Notes: generated from the sequence alone by a model not told the origin. A DNA stretch of 32,868 nt from a virus (IMGVR_UViG_3300047457_001076:1-32868), one strand, 5' to 3'; counted from the first letter of the stretch, positions 1-8,910 are shown. Made by a program: numbers and translations.

Positions 1-127
1 AGCCGATCCGTTGCTCGCGCTGGTTACGGTTCCTGAGGAGGTGCTGCCGGAAGCCGATCCGTTGCTCGCGCCGGTTACGGTTCCTGAGGAGGTGCTGCCG
101 GAAGCCGATCCGTTGCTCGCGCTGGTT
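1..127 (-). repeat. 51-bp tandem repeat coding for a 17-residue Ser/Gly/Thr-rich repeat
   Basis: Two full 51-bp units (1-51 and 52-102) and the first ~25 bp of a third are visible; the units differ by one base in the part seen. They lie in frame in the C-terminal part of the tape measure protein and encode a 17-residue unit rich in Ser, Gly, Thr and Asn (core ASNGSASGSTSSGTVT). The array starts at or beyond the left edge, so the copy number is unknown. Confidence 0.9.
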
Positions 128-3100
128 GCCGGTGCGCCGTTTAGCAATGGCAGCAGCTTGGCGTATGCCGGTGTGTCCCTGAAATAGATCGCATTGGCCA
201 GCGGGGCGATTGTCGTGTCGTTTTTGGTGAGGGTTTCGACGAACGATTTGGATGCGCTGTATGTCTGGCCCTGGGTGATTGCATCCAGGGCTGATCGCTG
301 CGTAATGTTCAGTAGCTTCAGTTGACTGACCGCGTCTGCAGCCGCATCAATCTGCGCCTGCGCCGATGTGGCCAGTGTGTCCAGCGGGGCGGACAGGCTG
401 TTTAGCGCGGTCAGCGTATCCGACTGATACGTATTGGCCACGGCGGTGCCGCCCAGTTCGGTGAGTTTGCCCTGGACGGTGGCGTACTGGGTCGCATACT
501 GAGCCGTTGGTCCCATGTAGGCCAGCATGGATTTGAGGTACTGATCGGCGGTGCCGGTAACCTGGTTCAGCAATTCGGTTTTTTCCGCCGGGGTTTTGGC
601 GGCATTGAGCGCTGTCAGCAGGCTGTTGTATGCGGATTGCGCGGCGCGGTATTGCGTTTCCGGGCTGGCTACGGAATTTGCCGAAAAAACCAGATTTTTT
701 GAATAATCCGCAATGTTTTTGTAGGCCCGAGTGAGCCCGTCGGCGACCTCTTTTTGCGCCTGGTAGTTGGCCAGTATCGCGGTTTGTGCGGCACCGATGC
801 GGCTGAGTGCGTCGGCCTGTGTCGTGTCCTTTGTGATGGTGGTGAGACCAGAAATCGCCTCCCGCATAACAGCCGCAGTATCAACCGAAACGCCACTCAC
901 CTCGTTGATGGCCAGTGTCAGCGCGGTTTTGGCGTCAGTCACTGGCTGTCGAATCTGGTTGGCCAGGTTGCTGAACGCGCCCAGCAGGGATTCACCAACC
1001 GCTTCCATTGAGACGCCCAGGGTTTCGGCGTCGGCCGCAAATTGACGGAATTGTTTGCTGAGATCGGCGACCGCGCTGCCGACGGCGTCAGCTACACCGG
1101 CGGCAGCCTTCAGATTGCCGATGAGCGTATCTTTCAGGGCCTTTTCGGCGGACTGGCGGGCGGCTTCCAGGGTTTCCGGCTGGATGGCTTTGTAGACCAG
1201 ACCCATTTTGTCGGCGAACTGTGCCAGCTCCCGATCTTTGGTGGTGATGGTTTTGATGGCCTGGTTGATGCCGGCGAGGGCATCGGCGGCATCCGTGCTG
1301 ACTCCGGTCAGTTCGCCCAGGTTGGTTTGCAGGGCGCGGGTCAGGCTGGCGAACTGGGTCTGAACCGCTTCCAGCAGGTCGGCCTGGTAGGCGGTGCGGT
1401 CGGCGGCATTGGCCCGGCCTGGCAGCAGCGTGTTCAGGTTGTCGGAGTATTTCAGATACCGACGATTCAGATCAGCCAGGGCAGGGGCGTTTTCGCTGAT
1501 GTCCCCCGTGAATATCCGAATTTTGTTGGCGCGGTTGTAGTTGGTACTGAGATCGTCGGCGGTTTCTGATAATTTGACGGCACCGCGAATCAGAGCGGAG
1601 TCAAATTGGCGTAATGTGTTTTCGCGCTTCAGGACGGAGACGATGAACCGATCAATGACCGAGCGAACCTGGGTATCGCCCGCCTTGACGGTCTGGTTGA
1701 AAAAGATACCGCTTTCGTCCTGGCCCCAGACGTTTAATTTATTGCCCCGCTGGTAGAGCGTAGCGTCAAACTGCCCCAGATTGATGCCAAAATTGCGCTC
1801 CATTTGCCGAAACGGTTGGTACAGCCCCTCGCCCAGGCTCATCAACGGGGCGGTTTTGCCGCCGTTTTTACGCCAGGAGTCCAGCAATTCCATGCGGTTG
1901 GCACCGCCTTCGTAGCGGAATTTGGTCTCCGCCTTGGGTGTTGAATTGAACAGGCTGGAAAAAATGGTTCCCAGGAACGCGCCCAAAATTGCGCCGATTG
2001 GCCCGGCCAATGAACCCAATTTGGCACCGAGAGCAGTACCGGCCAGTGCGCCACCGGCCATGCTGCCCGCAATGCCGCCAACAGCAGGAAACGCCATATT
2101 CGCAATTTTATTGGTGCCGGTGAATCCCAACAGGTTACCGAGCAAGCCGCCAGCGCCCCCCCATCCGGCGTTGGCAAATCCAGAGCCGATGACGCCAGCG
2201 GTTGCTGAACCCACGCCGATCTTGCCGAGTCCTGCGGTGACGAACCGGGCCAGTTGGTTGCTGGCGCCGAGGCTGGAGAATGAGAATCCGGAGGCACTGC
2301 CTGCTGCGGTTGGAGCGATGTTGGCCAGGCCAGAGGGCGTGACGGCGTTGATGCCCGCCTGGCCGGTGATGGAACCCAGGCCGCCCGTGGTGGCGACGGG
2401 CAATGTCCCGCCAGCGGCGGCGGCAGTGCTGCCGGTCAGTTGGGTGAGTGCGTTACTGGCGGCACCTGCGCCGGTACTGACTGCTGACAGGGTGTTGCCC
2501 AGGCTGTCCAGGCCGGGCGTGATGGCGGTGCTGATGCCGCTGGTCACTGCGGAGTTGAGGGGCACCAGTGCGGTGCCTGCGGCGGCTGCCCCGGCGGCGG
2601 CATTGGTGGTGGCACCGCCTTCCAGCCACGACGTGGCCCTGGTCAGGAGAGAGGTCAGGATGTCGCCGGAGCCGCTGCCGGGTGTTGTCGATCCGATACC
2701 CAGTGTTTGCAATAACTGGCCGGTCAGGGGTTTGGTGATGGCGGCGTGCGCCACTTCGGCCAGCGTGCTGCTCAACATTTTTTTGAGCGAACTGCCAACC
2801 GAGTTTTGCCCGCTGATTAAATCCTCCCACAAATTCTGGAACGTATCATCAATGCGCCGGGCGGCCGCTCTCCAGAGTTCGGCGTATTGGTCGGCACTCT
2901 GTTTGGCCTGGTCAATGACCCGCTGATACTGCTCGGTGGCGGTGGCCTCCTGTTGAATCGCTGCCTGAATGTCGGCCCGACCGGGCAGATCGCGTTCGGC
3001 TTGGAGGAGCCTTTGTTTCAGGTCGAGTTGGCGCTGGATTTGGTCGGCGGTAGCACCCTCGGCAGCCAGTCGCTGTGCCAAAATGGCGAGTTGTTCCCGA

Positions 3101-4995
3101 TCGGCGGCAGAGCTTTGCAGTTGCGCCAGTTGGGCATCACCTCGGGCACGCTCGGCCTGCTGGAGCCGCTCCAGCGATGCGGTGGCATTATCGTACAGGG
3201 CGTTCAGTTCGCGCTGGTGATCGGACAGTTGGCCCGCGATTTTGGCGGCGTCGCTCCTGTCCTGGGTGGTTTGCAGCAATTGGCGGTCGTAGTCAATTTC
3301 CGCTTGCAGGCGTTCCTGATTCAGGACCCGTTGGTTTTCAATGTAGCGGGCCTCGATCTCGATCTGCTGTGCGCGATTGCTACCGGCGCGGATCAATTCG
3401 ATGCGTTTTTCGGCGTCTGCCGTGTCCAGTAGTGCCTGGATTTGCCTCGCAGATGCGGCGCGGTTGTTTTCGATGGCCTGCGTGGCGGTTTGCAGGGCTT
3501 CGCGGTTGTCGCGTACTGCCGTGCTATTGGTTTTGCGGGCGGCGGTTTCCTGTTCCTTTTGGGCGATGAGCCGCAGACCCTGCTCAACGTATTTTGCGCT
3601 GGCCTCGGCGCTCAAACCTTTATCGCGGGCTTCCAGCGTCAACGCCTCGCGGTAGTCGCCGGATTGTTCAAGTAGTTTTTTGTACTGCTCTGACAGGGCG
3701 TCAGCGTCGGTTTTCCGCTGTTTCAGTACGTCCTGCGGAATGGTAGGCCCGGTGAAACCGCTGGTGTCGGCCTGGTTGTTGCGGAGGGCCGGCAGGGCGG
3801 AATCCATGCGCCTGGCCAGATCGGCCTGGTAGATTGTAGCCAGTTGATCGTCGCTGAATTGGCTCTCCGCCGGATCCGTCGCAACGTTTGATGCTCCCAG
3901 CAGATAGCCACCTCGCTGCCAGGTGCGGATGGCGGGGCCAACGGATTCGGGCAGACGGAACTCGCGCAACGACCGCAACGTTTCCGTCACGCCGTCGGCG
4001 ACCACCTTCACCACCAGCGTAATCGGTTCTTCCGCCGCTTTGGCCAGCAACTCCCATTCACGCTGGATGTCGTTGGCTGCGGCGGTGAGGGTTCCGGCAG
4101 AGCGTTCGGCAGAGCCGCTCATATCGTCGAGAACCCGGATCAGGGAGCTTTTTACAGTTTCACTCAGCAACTGGCCCCGATCAGCCAACTCCCGGAATGC
4201 GCCGCCGGGCAATCCCGCTGCTTTTTCCATTTTTATCATCAGGCCCGGGATTGGGTCGGTAACCTGGTGCAACTCGTCCATTTGCGAATTGGTCGTGGAC
4301 AATACCTGCGACAACCCTTCCAGCACCAAACTGAGGCGGTCAGTATTTAGGCCGTACGCGGTCTGCGCGTTTGAGAGACCCTCGATAATTTTGGTGCCCT
4401 GCTCCCGGGTCAGAATGCCCGCCTCCTCCAGGGTCAGGATTTTGGCGTAACCGTCTGACAGGCTGGTCAGGGTTTTGTGGTGTCGTTCTGCCAGGTTGAT
4501 GAGGTAGGATTCTGCCTCGGAAAATGTATTGGTAGCGTCGGTGACCGCGTGCAATCGCTGTTCCATGTCCTGCATCCGTTGGGCGGTTTCAACCAGGCTG
4601 TGCATTGAGTGGGTCAATGCGTCAACGGCAATAACCCCTGCGCCTAATCGCGTCAATGCGCCGCCCAGGCGGTCAAATCCGTCCGCTGCCTGGGTGGTTG
4701 CCCGAGCGCTGTTGGCAGCCGATCTGCCTGCGTTTTCCATGTGGCGCAGGGCTTGACTGCCTGCCTCGCCAGCACGCGACAGTCGATCCATGGCCCGGCT
4801 GGCGTCCGTGCCCAGCCGTTCGATCATCCCGGCAGCACTGGCAGTGCTGGCCCGGGCGGCCTGCATTTCTCTCGCCATGCGTTCAACCTCAGCCACCATG
4901 CTCCGCAGTTGAGACTCGGTGCGGGCAGCACCGGGGCCAACAGCGGCATCGTCGTAGCCGATTCTGATGTTGAAGTTGAGGTTTTGCGATGCCAT
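1..4995 (-). CDS. Tail tape measure protein (partial, C-terminus beyond the window)
   Basis: One reading frame stays open for 1,665 codons from an ATG at 4995 to the window edge, without a stop. It probably sets tail length and aids DNA delivery. The start follows the tail tube and G/GT-type chaperone genes, which is where lambda-like phages keep this gene. The N-terminal 600 residues are helical and rich in Glu, Gln, Arg and Ala with coiled-coil character. Roughly residues 905-1020 (about 1935-2280) are a long Gly/Ala-rich hydrophobic segment, typical of tape measures. The part nearest the left edge ends in 17-residue low-complexity repeats. No strong Shine-Dalgarno is seen; the start lies about 20 bases after the stop of the upstream frame, so coupling is possible. 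No lytic domain was recognised in the part seen. Confidence 0.93.
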   Translation of the reverse strand, partial: MASQNLNFNIRIGYDDAAVGPGAARTESQLRSMVAEVERMAREMQAARASTASAAGMIERLGTDASRAMDRLSRAGEAGSQALRHMENAGRSAANSARATTQAADGFDRLGGALTRLGAGVIAVDALTHSMHSLVETAQRMQDMEQRLHAVTDATNTFSEAESYLINLAERHHKTLTSLSDGYAKILTLEEAGILTREQGTKIIEGLSNAQTAYGLNTDRLSLVLEGLSQVLSTTNSQMDELHQVTDPIPGLMIKMEKAAGLPGGAFRELADRGQLLSETVKSSLIRVLDDMSGSAERSAGTLTAAANDIQREWELLAKAAEEPITLVVKVVADGVTETLRSLREFRLPESVGPAIRTWQRGGYLLGASNVATDPAESQFSDDQLATIYQADLARRMDSALPALRNNQADTSGFTGPTIPQDVLKQRKTDADALSEQYKKLLEQSGDYREALTLEARDKGLSAEASAKYVEQGLRLIAQKEQETAARKTNSTAVRDNREALQTATQAIENNRAASARQIQALLDTADAEKRIELIRAGSNRAQQIEIEARYIENQRVLNQERLQAEIDYDRQLLQTTQDRSDAAKIAGQLSDHQRELNALYDNATASLERLQQAERARGDAQLAQLQSSAADREQLAILAQRLAAEGATADQIQRQLDLKQRLLQAERDLPGRADIQAAIQQEATATEQYQRVIDQAKQSADQYAELWRAAARRIDDTFQNLWEDLISGQNSVGSSLKKMLSSTLAEVAHAAITKPLTGQLLQTLGIGSTTPGSGSGDILTSLLTRATSWLEGGATTNAAAGAAAAGTALVPLNSAVTSGISTAITPGLDSLGNTLSAVSTGAGAASNALTQLTGSTAAAAGGTLPVATTGGLGSITGQAGINAVTPSGLANIAPTAAGSASGFSFSSLGASNQLARFVTAGLGKIGVGSATAGVIGSGFANAGWGGAGGLLGNLLGFTGTNKIANMAFPAVGGIAGSMAGGALAGTALGAKLGSLAGPIGAILGAFLGTIFSSLFNSTPKAETKFRYEGGANRMELLDSWRKNGGKTAPLMSLGEGLYQPFRQMERNFGINLGQFDATLYQRGNKLNVWGQDESGIFFNQTVKAGDTQVRSVIDRFIVSVLKRENTLRQFDSALIRGAVKLSETADDLSTNYNRANKIRIFTGDISENAPALADLNRRYLKYSDNLNTLLPGRANAADRTAYQADLLEAVQTQFASLTRALQTNLGELTGVSTDAADALAGINQAIKTITTKDRELAQFADKMGLVYKAIQPETLEAARQSAEKALKDTLIGNLKAAAGVADAVGSAVADLSKQFRQFAADAETLGVSMEAVGESLLGAFSNLANQIRQPVTDAKTALTLAINEVSGVSVDTAAVMREAISGLTTITKDTTQADALSRIGAAQTAILANYQAQKEVADGLTRAYKNIADYSKNLVFSANSVASPETQYRAAQSAYNSLLTALNAAKTPAEKTELLNQVTGTADQYLKSMLAYMGPTAQYATQYATVQGKLTELGGTAVANTYQSDTLTALNSLSAPLDTLATSAQAQIDAAADAVSQLKLLNITQRSALDAITQGQTYSASKSFVETLTKNDTTIAPLANAIYFRDTPAYAKLLPLLNGAPATSASNGSASGSTSSGTVTGASNGSASGSTSSGTVTSASNGSA

Positions 4996-5015
4996 TTCGT
5001 GGTGTCGTGTGGTTT

Positions 5016-5339
5016 TTAGGCGGTGGGTTGGCGATCCCGCAGGATGCCGATAGCGGTTTGTTCCAGAGTGCGGATGCCGTGGAACAGCGTCGTTTTATGA
5101 CGGTCGGGGATGTCCAGCAAAAACATGACCTCTCTAATATCACCGGGTCGAATGCCGACCGGTTGCCCCATAGGGCTATACTCCCAGTTCAGATTCAAAA
5201 ACACCCGGACCGTATCGACGTTGGGTTGATAGACGGGCGGTTTCGAGCAGGTTGCGCCGCGTTGAACACATAGCCCGCGACAGGAGCGGCAATACTCCGC
5301 TCCGTCGGCGGCATACAGATACCGGGCTATGTCGGTGAG
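5016..5339 (-). CDS. Tail chaperone extension (T-like, DUF1799-like), made by -1 frameshift
   Basis: This frame has no good independent start: a GTG at 5204 would give only 62 residues. It is open upstream exactly back to the slippery site at 5339-5345. A -1 shift there joins 98 residues of the upstream protein to 107 residues of this frame, a 205-residue fusion equivalent in layout to lambda gpGT. The C-terminal part, with MGQPVGI followed by a helical segment, resembles the DUF1799 phage family (recognised by eye). The middle part has cysteine pairs (CRSC, then CVQRGATC), a possible small metal site. The fusion would act in the cytoplasm as a tail assembly chaperone that brings tail tube subunits to the tape measure protein, the next gene. 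Confidence 0.82.
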   Translation of the reverse strand, partial: LTDIARYLYAADGAEYCRSCRGLCVQRGATCSKPPVYQPNVDTVRVFLNLNWEYSPMGQPVGIRPGDIREVMFLLDIPDRHKTTLFHGIRTLEQTAIGILRDRQPTA

Positions 5340-5632
5340 TTTTTTACCAGAAATTCACCGCGCAGAATCCCGACCCACGCATCGTCCAGTGCCCGCATAA
5401 AAATCGGGTTTCTCATGCGTTTTTCCAGGGTAACCCGGTTGAACTCGTTTTCACCGGGTATGTTGCGCCAATCCTCGATAAAATCCGAGATTTTATGGTT
5501 TTCCAGATTATCAAAATCCGGGATGCGAAATTTGATTTCACCGGTGATGGGTGTGATTTTCTCGCCATCGTCAGACGGGAACTTGAAGATGACTTTTTGC
5601 CAGACGGCGTATGCAGTGTCGAAGTTATACAT
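5327..5632 (-). CDS. Tail assembly chaperone (lambda G-like)
   Basis: This 101-residue protein is the unshifted product of the two-frame chaperone pair. It lies between the tail tube gene and the tape measure gene, the conserved place for the short tail chaperone of siphoviruses. It is acidic with a tryptophan near each end and no membrane segment. The ATG at 5632 follows the tail tube stop (5659) by 26 bases, with GGAGCC just upstream as a likely ribosome site (AACGGAGCCTCCTC). Sequence identity to named families could not be judged from memory; the call rests on position and on the frameshift site at its end. Confidence 0.85.
   Translation of the reverse strand: MYNFDTAYAVWQKVIFKFPSDDGEKITPITGEIKFRIPDFDNLENHKISDFIEDWRNIPGENEFNRVTLEKRMRNPIFMRALDDAWVGILRGEFLVKNSPT
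5339..5345 (-). promoter_or_regulatory. Programmed -1 ribosomal frameshift site A-AAA-AAC
   Basis: On the minus strand the zero frame reads GTA AAA AAC, so the heptamer A AAA AAC is in phase with the canonical X XXY YYZ rule. The zero frame stops four codons later (TCA CCG ACA TAG). The -1 frame continues for 107 codons. Position at the end of a small tail gene just before the tape measure matches the lambda G/GT arrangement. Confidence 0.9.
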
Positions 5633-5658
5633 GAGGAGGCTCCGTTAGGTGATTTGGA

Positions 5659-6702
5659 TTAGGTTGCGGGGATGGTGATTGCACCAGTCGCATTGGCAAG
5701 GGGGGCGGTAGGCGACAGCATCGTGATGACCATGGAATTTTCTGTGGAGTCCGCGATGTACGCCTTGAATGAAAATGCCACTTTGATACCGCCGGGGCCG
5801 GCCACCTCGGGTGAGGTGCGTTCCAGTAGTGCGTTGGGGATTTCAATGGTGAGCTTTTCTTTGCCAAGGGTTCCATCTGAACTGGCTGAATGCAGTGTTT
5901 TTGCGAATATAATTTTTATACTAACTTTCGCATTTGTTTCCGCTTTAGTCAGCAATGTTGCGGTGCTGGCGTTATCGATGGAATCGTCGAATATGGCGGA
6001 CAACTGGCCGGTGACGGTTTGAAACCCGGCGGGCAAATCAGATCGTTTGCCATCGGCTTTGATGGTATACATGGATTCATCCAGTGCGTTACTGAGCGAA
6101 ACAGAGAGCGACTCAATGTTGCTGGATGACGTGTTATCGATCTGGATCAGGCAATGGTATGATGAAAACGGCGTAAAACCGGATACATTAAAAGGGGCGG
6201 AATCCAATGCCGTGGCTGAAATATCGGCAGTTTGACCAATCACATCATAGCTGACTGTCACAAACCCGCTGTTCGGAACTTGCAGGTTCATGTTATTGAT
6301 TTTGCAGCCCGTGAATTTTGAGTATTGAGCAGTGGCGGGCGCGTTGTCTCCGTAATTCATTTCAGCCGTAAATGACGGATGATTGGTCGAACCGGTTTTG
6401 AACGTATGAGTGTACGGTGCGGTCGCTCCTGAACCCGTATAACTCCCCAGGGCCGCATACAGCAAAAACATGCTGCCCTCAGTCGCCAGTTCGGTGGCTA
6501 TTGAACCGGAGACGTTGATATTGCTCAGCGCCGGTTTCAGCCGTTCACGGCTGGAGCTGATCGTGTTGGAATCCAGCGATTGTTGCGAGACTTTCAGGGA
6601 TTCGCTGACGAATGGCTGCTTAATTCCGGAGGTTCCTGCTGTGCCGTAGGTCGACTCAGTAAATAAAACCAGCGATGTCTGTGTACCGTATGCAATGGCC
6701 AT
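5659..6702 (-). CDS. Phage tail tube (major tail) protein
   Basis: A 347-residue protein beginning MAIAYGTQTSLVLFTESTYG, the usual opening of the long phage tail tube family. It is rich in Ser, Thr, Ala and Gly and predicted to be mainly beta strand, with no signal peptide or membrane segment. It polymerises into the inner tail tube. The length is above the ~250 residues of lambda gpV and near that of other phage tail tube proteins of this family (~300-350). Position directly before the G/GT-type chaperones and after the tail completion genes supports the call. Start ATG at 6702 is the only sensible one; AGGCATATCAATC precedes it. Confidence 0.88.
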   Translation of the reverse strand: MAIAYGTQTSLVLFTESTYGTAGTSGIKQPFVSESLKVSQQSLDSNTISSSRERLKPALSNINVSGSIATELATEGSMFLLYAALGSYTGSGATAPYTHTFKTGSTNHPSFTAEMNYGDNAPATAQYSKFTGCKINNMNLQVPNSGFVTVSYDVIGQTADISATALDSAPFNVSGFTPFSSYHCLIQIDNTSSSNIESLSVSLSNALDESMYTIKADGKRSDLPAGFQTVTGQLSAIFDDSIDNASTATLLTKAETNAKVSIKIIFAKTLHSASSDGTLGKEKLTIEIPNALLERTSPEVAGPGGIKVAFSFKAYIADSTENSMVITMLSPTAPLANATGAITIPAT

Positions 6703-6717
6703 GATTGATATGCCTCG

Positions 6718-6936
6718 TTAAACTGCGGTAAAACCTTTCCGCTGCAAAACCTGAATCAGGTCGGCATCGGTCTGGGTGTTGAATGTGTAATCTGTTTTGA
6801 AAAAATACTGACCGCACGCCTCGTACCCGTCCAGGCCCGGATGACGCAGGGTAATGGTGGTGGGCGCGGGTGGCGGGTTTGTTTTGACCGGTGTGGGTGC
6901 CGGTGTGGGGCTGGTGGTGTCTGTGGTGGTGGTCAT
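6718..6936 (-). CDS. Small tail-region protein with Thr/Pro-rich N-terminus
   Basis: This 72-residue protein starts with about 28 residues of Thr, Pro and Ala, followed by a compact domain from LRHPGLDGYEACG to the end. The domain is of the kind seen in small structural proteins of Mu-like and lambda-like phages, in which a GxY...G...F segment is followed by a short helix. Its start overlaps the stop of the upstream gene (ATGA at 6933-6936), so it is part of the tail operon. No function can be assigned; it may be a minor virion or tail assembly factor. Real gene status is supported by coupling and tight packing. Confidence 0.7.
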   Translation of the reverse strand: MTTTTDTTSPTPAPTPVKTNPPPAPTTITLRHPGLDGYEACGQYFFKTDYTFNTQTDADLIQVLQRKGFTAV

Positions 6937-7400
6937 TGGATGTATCTCTCAGTTGTCAGTCCTAAAACGGTGGCGTGGCAAATCGCGCCCGCGAATTGCG
7001 CCAGGCCAGTATCAATAATCTCAATTCCGGCGCGGTCGTCGGTGGTGGTGGTCAGTCCGGCAATACCTAAATCCCGGAACACCCTGAATTTGTCGCGGAT
7101 ACTATCCAGCATGGCGTTGAATTCCAGGGCCGATTGGCCGCCTTCGCTGACCTCCCAGAATCCCAGTATCCGCCAGTTCACCCGCTCGACATTCTGGAAT
7201 GCGCCCAGCGTGCCGAGGGTTCCCGGCACTTCGACCAGGCTGTCCCGGAGTACGGCCCATCCACGGATTCGGCCATTGAGGAGGTATCGTGCGGTCAGTT
7301 CCTGCGCCTGCCGGTGGTACGGTTCGTGGTCGAAAACCTGGCCGATGTCGGTGATGGTTTTCAGTGTGGCCACAATGGCCGCCTGCACAGCGTCGGTCAT
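6933..7400 (-). CDS. Tail completion / tail terminator-type protein
   Basis: A 155-residue soluble protein with the pattern of phage tail terminators: an N-terminal helix (TDAVQAAIVATLKTITDIG), then beta strands containing RIRGWAVLRDS and a central W-R-I-L-G-F motif. The function is inferred from position between the gpZ-like joiner and the tail tube gene: it would cap the tail tube and connect it to the head. The start at 7400 overlaps the previous stop (ATGA at 7397-7400). It could equally be described as an uncharacterised minor tail protein; no catalytic motif is present. Confidence 0.68.
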   Translation of the reverse strand: MTDAVQAAIVATLKTITDIGQVFDHEPYHRQAQELTARYLLNGRIRGWAVLRDSLVEVPGTLGTLGAFQNVERVNWRILGFWEVSEGGQSALEFNAMLDSIRDKFRVFRDLGIAGLTTTTDDRAGIEIIDTGLAQFAGAICHATVLGLTTERYIQ

Positions 7401-8002
7401 GGGGTGTTGGCCTGGTTGCGGTTGGGCCTGACGTTGACCTCGTAATTGAGTTCACGGGCAAAATTCACCTCCAGTCGCTCGCCACCCGACTCAATGCGGC
7501 GGGCCTGCACCACTGCCTCGGCCACACCGTTCAGCGGTACGGCGAGTTCCCGAATTGGCAGGTTAGGTTGCCACGTGTGTTTGCGGTTGCGACTCCAGTG
7601 CGTGAGTGGCGGCTGGCGTTCAAACACGCCGACGTGGCCCGATTGCATCCTGGCCACAAATGCGTGGGGGTAGTTGACCCCTCGAAAATCCACCCCGTTC
7701 GGGAACCGGTTTCGCGGTTTACCCATGTAGACAAAGGCCATGTCGTTGTAGCCGACCCAGACAATACCCAGTTCCGGTTTGATGACCGGGGTGCGAACCC
7801 GTCCGCGTCCGCCGGGGGGCGGCCCCAGTAGTTTTTGGGTGATGCGGTTTGCGGTGGCAATGCCGCGCTTCACGTCTTTTGATACTTGCCGGGTCGTGAT
7901 TTTGATGGCCCGGCGTTTAGCGCGAATGACTTGGTTCGGGAGTTCGGAGAAACTCTCCAGAATCCGGGCAACCTGGCGCGGATTGACTTGCGTCTCAATC
8001 AT
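7397..8002 (-). CDS. Prophage minor tail protein Z-like (gpZ family)
   Basis: A 201-residue basic protein. The N-terminal half is helical with many Arg and Lys residues (RAKRRAIKITTRQVSKDVKR), which is typical of the gpZ family of lambda-like phages; in the middle come GPPPGGRGRVRTP and a beta segment ending in HAFVARMQSGHVGVFER. The latter motif is a hallmark of gpZ-like proteins. It acts in joining finished tails to heads. Start and stop overlap both neighbours by four bases (ATGA at 7999-8002 and 7397-7400), so translation is coupled through the head-tail joining block. Confidence 0.82.
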   Translation of the reverse strand: MIETQVNPRQVARILESFSELPNQVIRAKRRAIKITTRQVSKDVKRGIATANRITQKLLGPPPGGRGRVRTPVIKPELGIVWVGYNDMAFVYMGKPRNRFPNGVDFRGVNYPHAFVARMQSGHVGVFERQPPLTHWSRNRKHTWQPNLPIRELAVPLNGVAEAVVQARRIESGGERLEVNFARELNYEVNVRPNRNQANTP

Positions 8003-8331
8003 TCGACGAACTTCCTCAGTAGGCAGTGGGTCAGGCCGGTGTCGTCCATTTCGACCGACAGAATGATGTAAATGTGGTCGCCGTCCAGCACTCGGGCGCC
8101 CTCCTGTGCGTCAGTAGCGGCGAACTCGCTGGACAGAAACCGGGCGTGGGCGTCGCACATGCGAACCGGTGCCTGGTTGATCGTGTCGTCACGCCAGCGG
8201 ATGGTGTCCAGCAGTCCGACGATTGGATACGGCCACACGTCTGTTTCCACCACCAGTTCACGGGCACCAATCAGCGGATTTTTGACCGTGGCGGTGTTGA
8301 GGGTGGCGGCCAGTGCGTTCCAGGTTGTCAT
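7999..8331 (-). CDS. Head-tail joining protein (gpFII-like)
   Basis: A 110-residue protein rich in beta strands, the size of lambda gpFII (117 aa) and in the same place, directly upstream of the gpZ-like gene. A segment from DGDHIYIILSVEMDDTGLTHCLLRK resembles the C-terminal strands of this family, here described by eye only. It would attach to the portal neck and provide the tail-binding surface. Start overlaps the previous stop by four bases (8328-8331). Confidence 0.68.
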   Translation of the reverse strand: MTTWNALAATLNTATVKNPLIGARELVVETDVWPYPIVGLLDTIRWRDDTINQAPVRMCDAHARFLSSEFAATDAQEGARVLDGDHIYIILSVEMDDTGLTHCLLRKFVE

Positions 8332-8729
8332 GGTTTTTTGCCGTCCATCACCAGCGCCAGCAACTGATCGCTGAACTGGGTCGCAATCACTGCAATCGCG
8401 CCCATCATCCAGCGTAGCGCGGTTTTCACTGCCGCGTGGTTGCGCTCCAGGGTTTCGATGCGCTCTTCCAGCAGTTCCATTCGTTCGGTGGCCTGCGCGG
8501 TCTGGGCCTGGGCAGATGTGATCAAACCCTCAACCCGCACCATCTGAGCGATCATCCCGTCAAATTTGCGGGTAAACTCGCCGAACCCCTCCAGGGTTTT
8601 GTCAACCCGGTCAACCCGGCCATCCAAATGCTCAATAGTCACCGAAAGTTTTGCGATAGCGACGGCGAGATCCCGGGTGTCGCTGTCAACCCGCGTAATG
8701 ACCGGGCAGTGGTCGTCTGGCGGCGTCAC
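8328..8729 (-). CDS. Coiled-coil protein with C-terminal membrane-like helix
   Basis: A 133-residue protein from a GTG at 8729, chosen because that GTG overlaps the stop of the upstream small gene (GTGA, 8726-8729) with GGA upstream; a longer start at 8756 would overlap more. Residues ~15-90 are heptad-rich (ELLEERIETLERNHAAVKTAL in the last part) and are followed by a hydrophobic stretch near MMGAIAVIATQF, then a short polar tail. The layout recalls XhlA-type or other phage coiled-coil anchor proteins, but no family was recognised with confidence. Together with the preceding small hydrophobic protein it could belong to a lysis or membrane function inserted among the head genes. Confidence 0.7.
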   Translation of the reverse strand: MTPPDDHCPVITRVDSDTRDLAVAIAKLSVTIEHLDGRVDRVDKTLEGFGEFTRKFDGMIAQMVRVEGLITSAQAQTAQATERMELLEERIETLERNHAAVKTALRWMMGAIAVIATQFSDQLLALVMDGKKP

Positions 8730-8893
8730 GTGGGGGTTCCGTCCGCAGACAGCCACCCCAACACTGCAATGATCAGTGCAAATGTCAGGGTTTGGCTGTC
8801 AGGGGTTTCGCCGCGTGCCAGCAACGGTTCCAGGACGCTATACAGTGCCCCGGACAGGCCCGCCGTGGTCGTTTTCCAGTTGCGCGGTTTCAT
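8726..8893 (-). CDS. Small one-helix membrane protein, holin-like (55 aa)
   Basis: An ATG at 8893 with GGAG seven bases upstream opens a 55-residue frame. It begins MKPRNWKTTTAGLSGALYSV and carries a hydrophobic segment TFALIIAVLGWLSA near its C-terminus. The NWKTTxAGL opening with a later hydrophobic helix is common in tiny phage proteins annotated as putative holins or superinfection-related membrane proteins. It fills the gap between the DUF2190 gene and the coiled-coil gene and overlaps the latter by four bases. The membrane location is well supported; a holin role is inference. Confidence 0.75.
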   Translation of the reverse strand: MKPRNWKTTTAGLSGALYSVLEPLLARGETPDSQTLTFALIIAVLGWLSADGTPT

Positions 8894-8910
8894 GGGCGGC
8901 TCCGTCGTGG

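Noticed and set aside
1922-2926. A 334-codon plus-strand frame rich in Pro, Ala and Val
   Set aside because: It lies wholly antisense to the Gly/Ala-rich part of the tape measure gene; its composition is that of a mirror frame.
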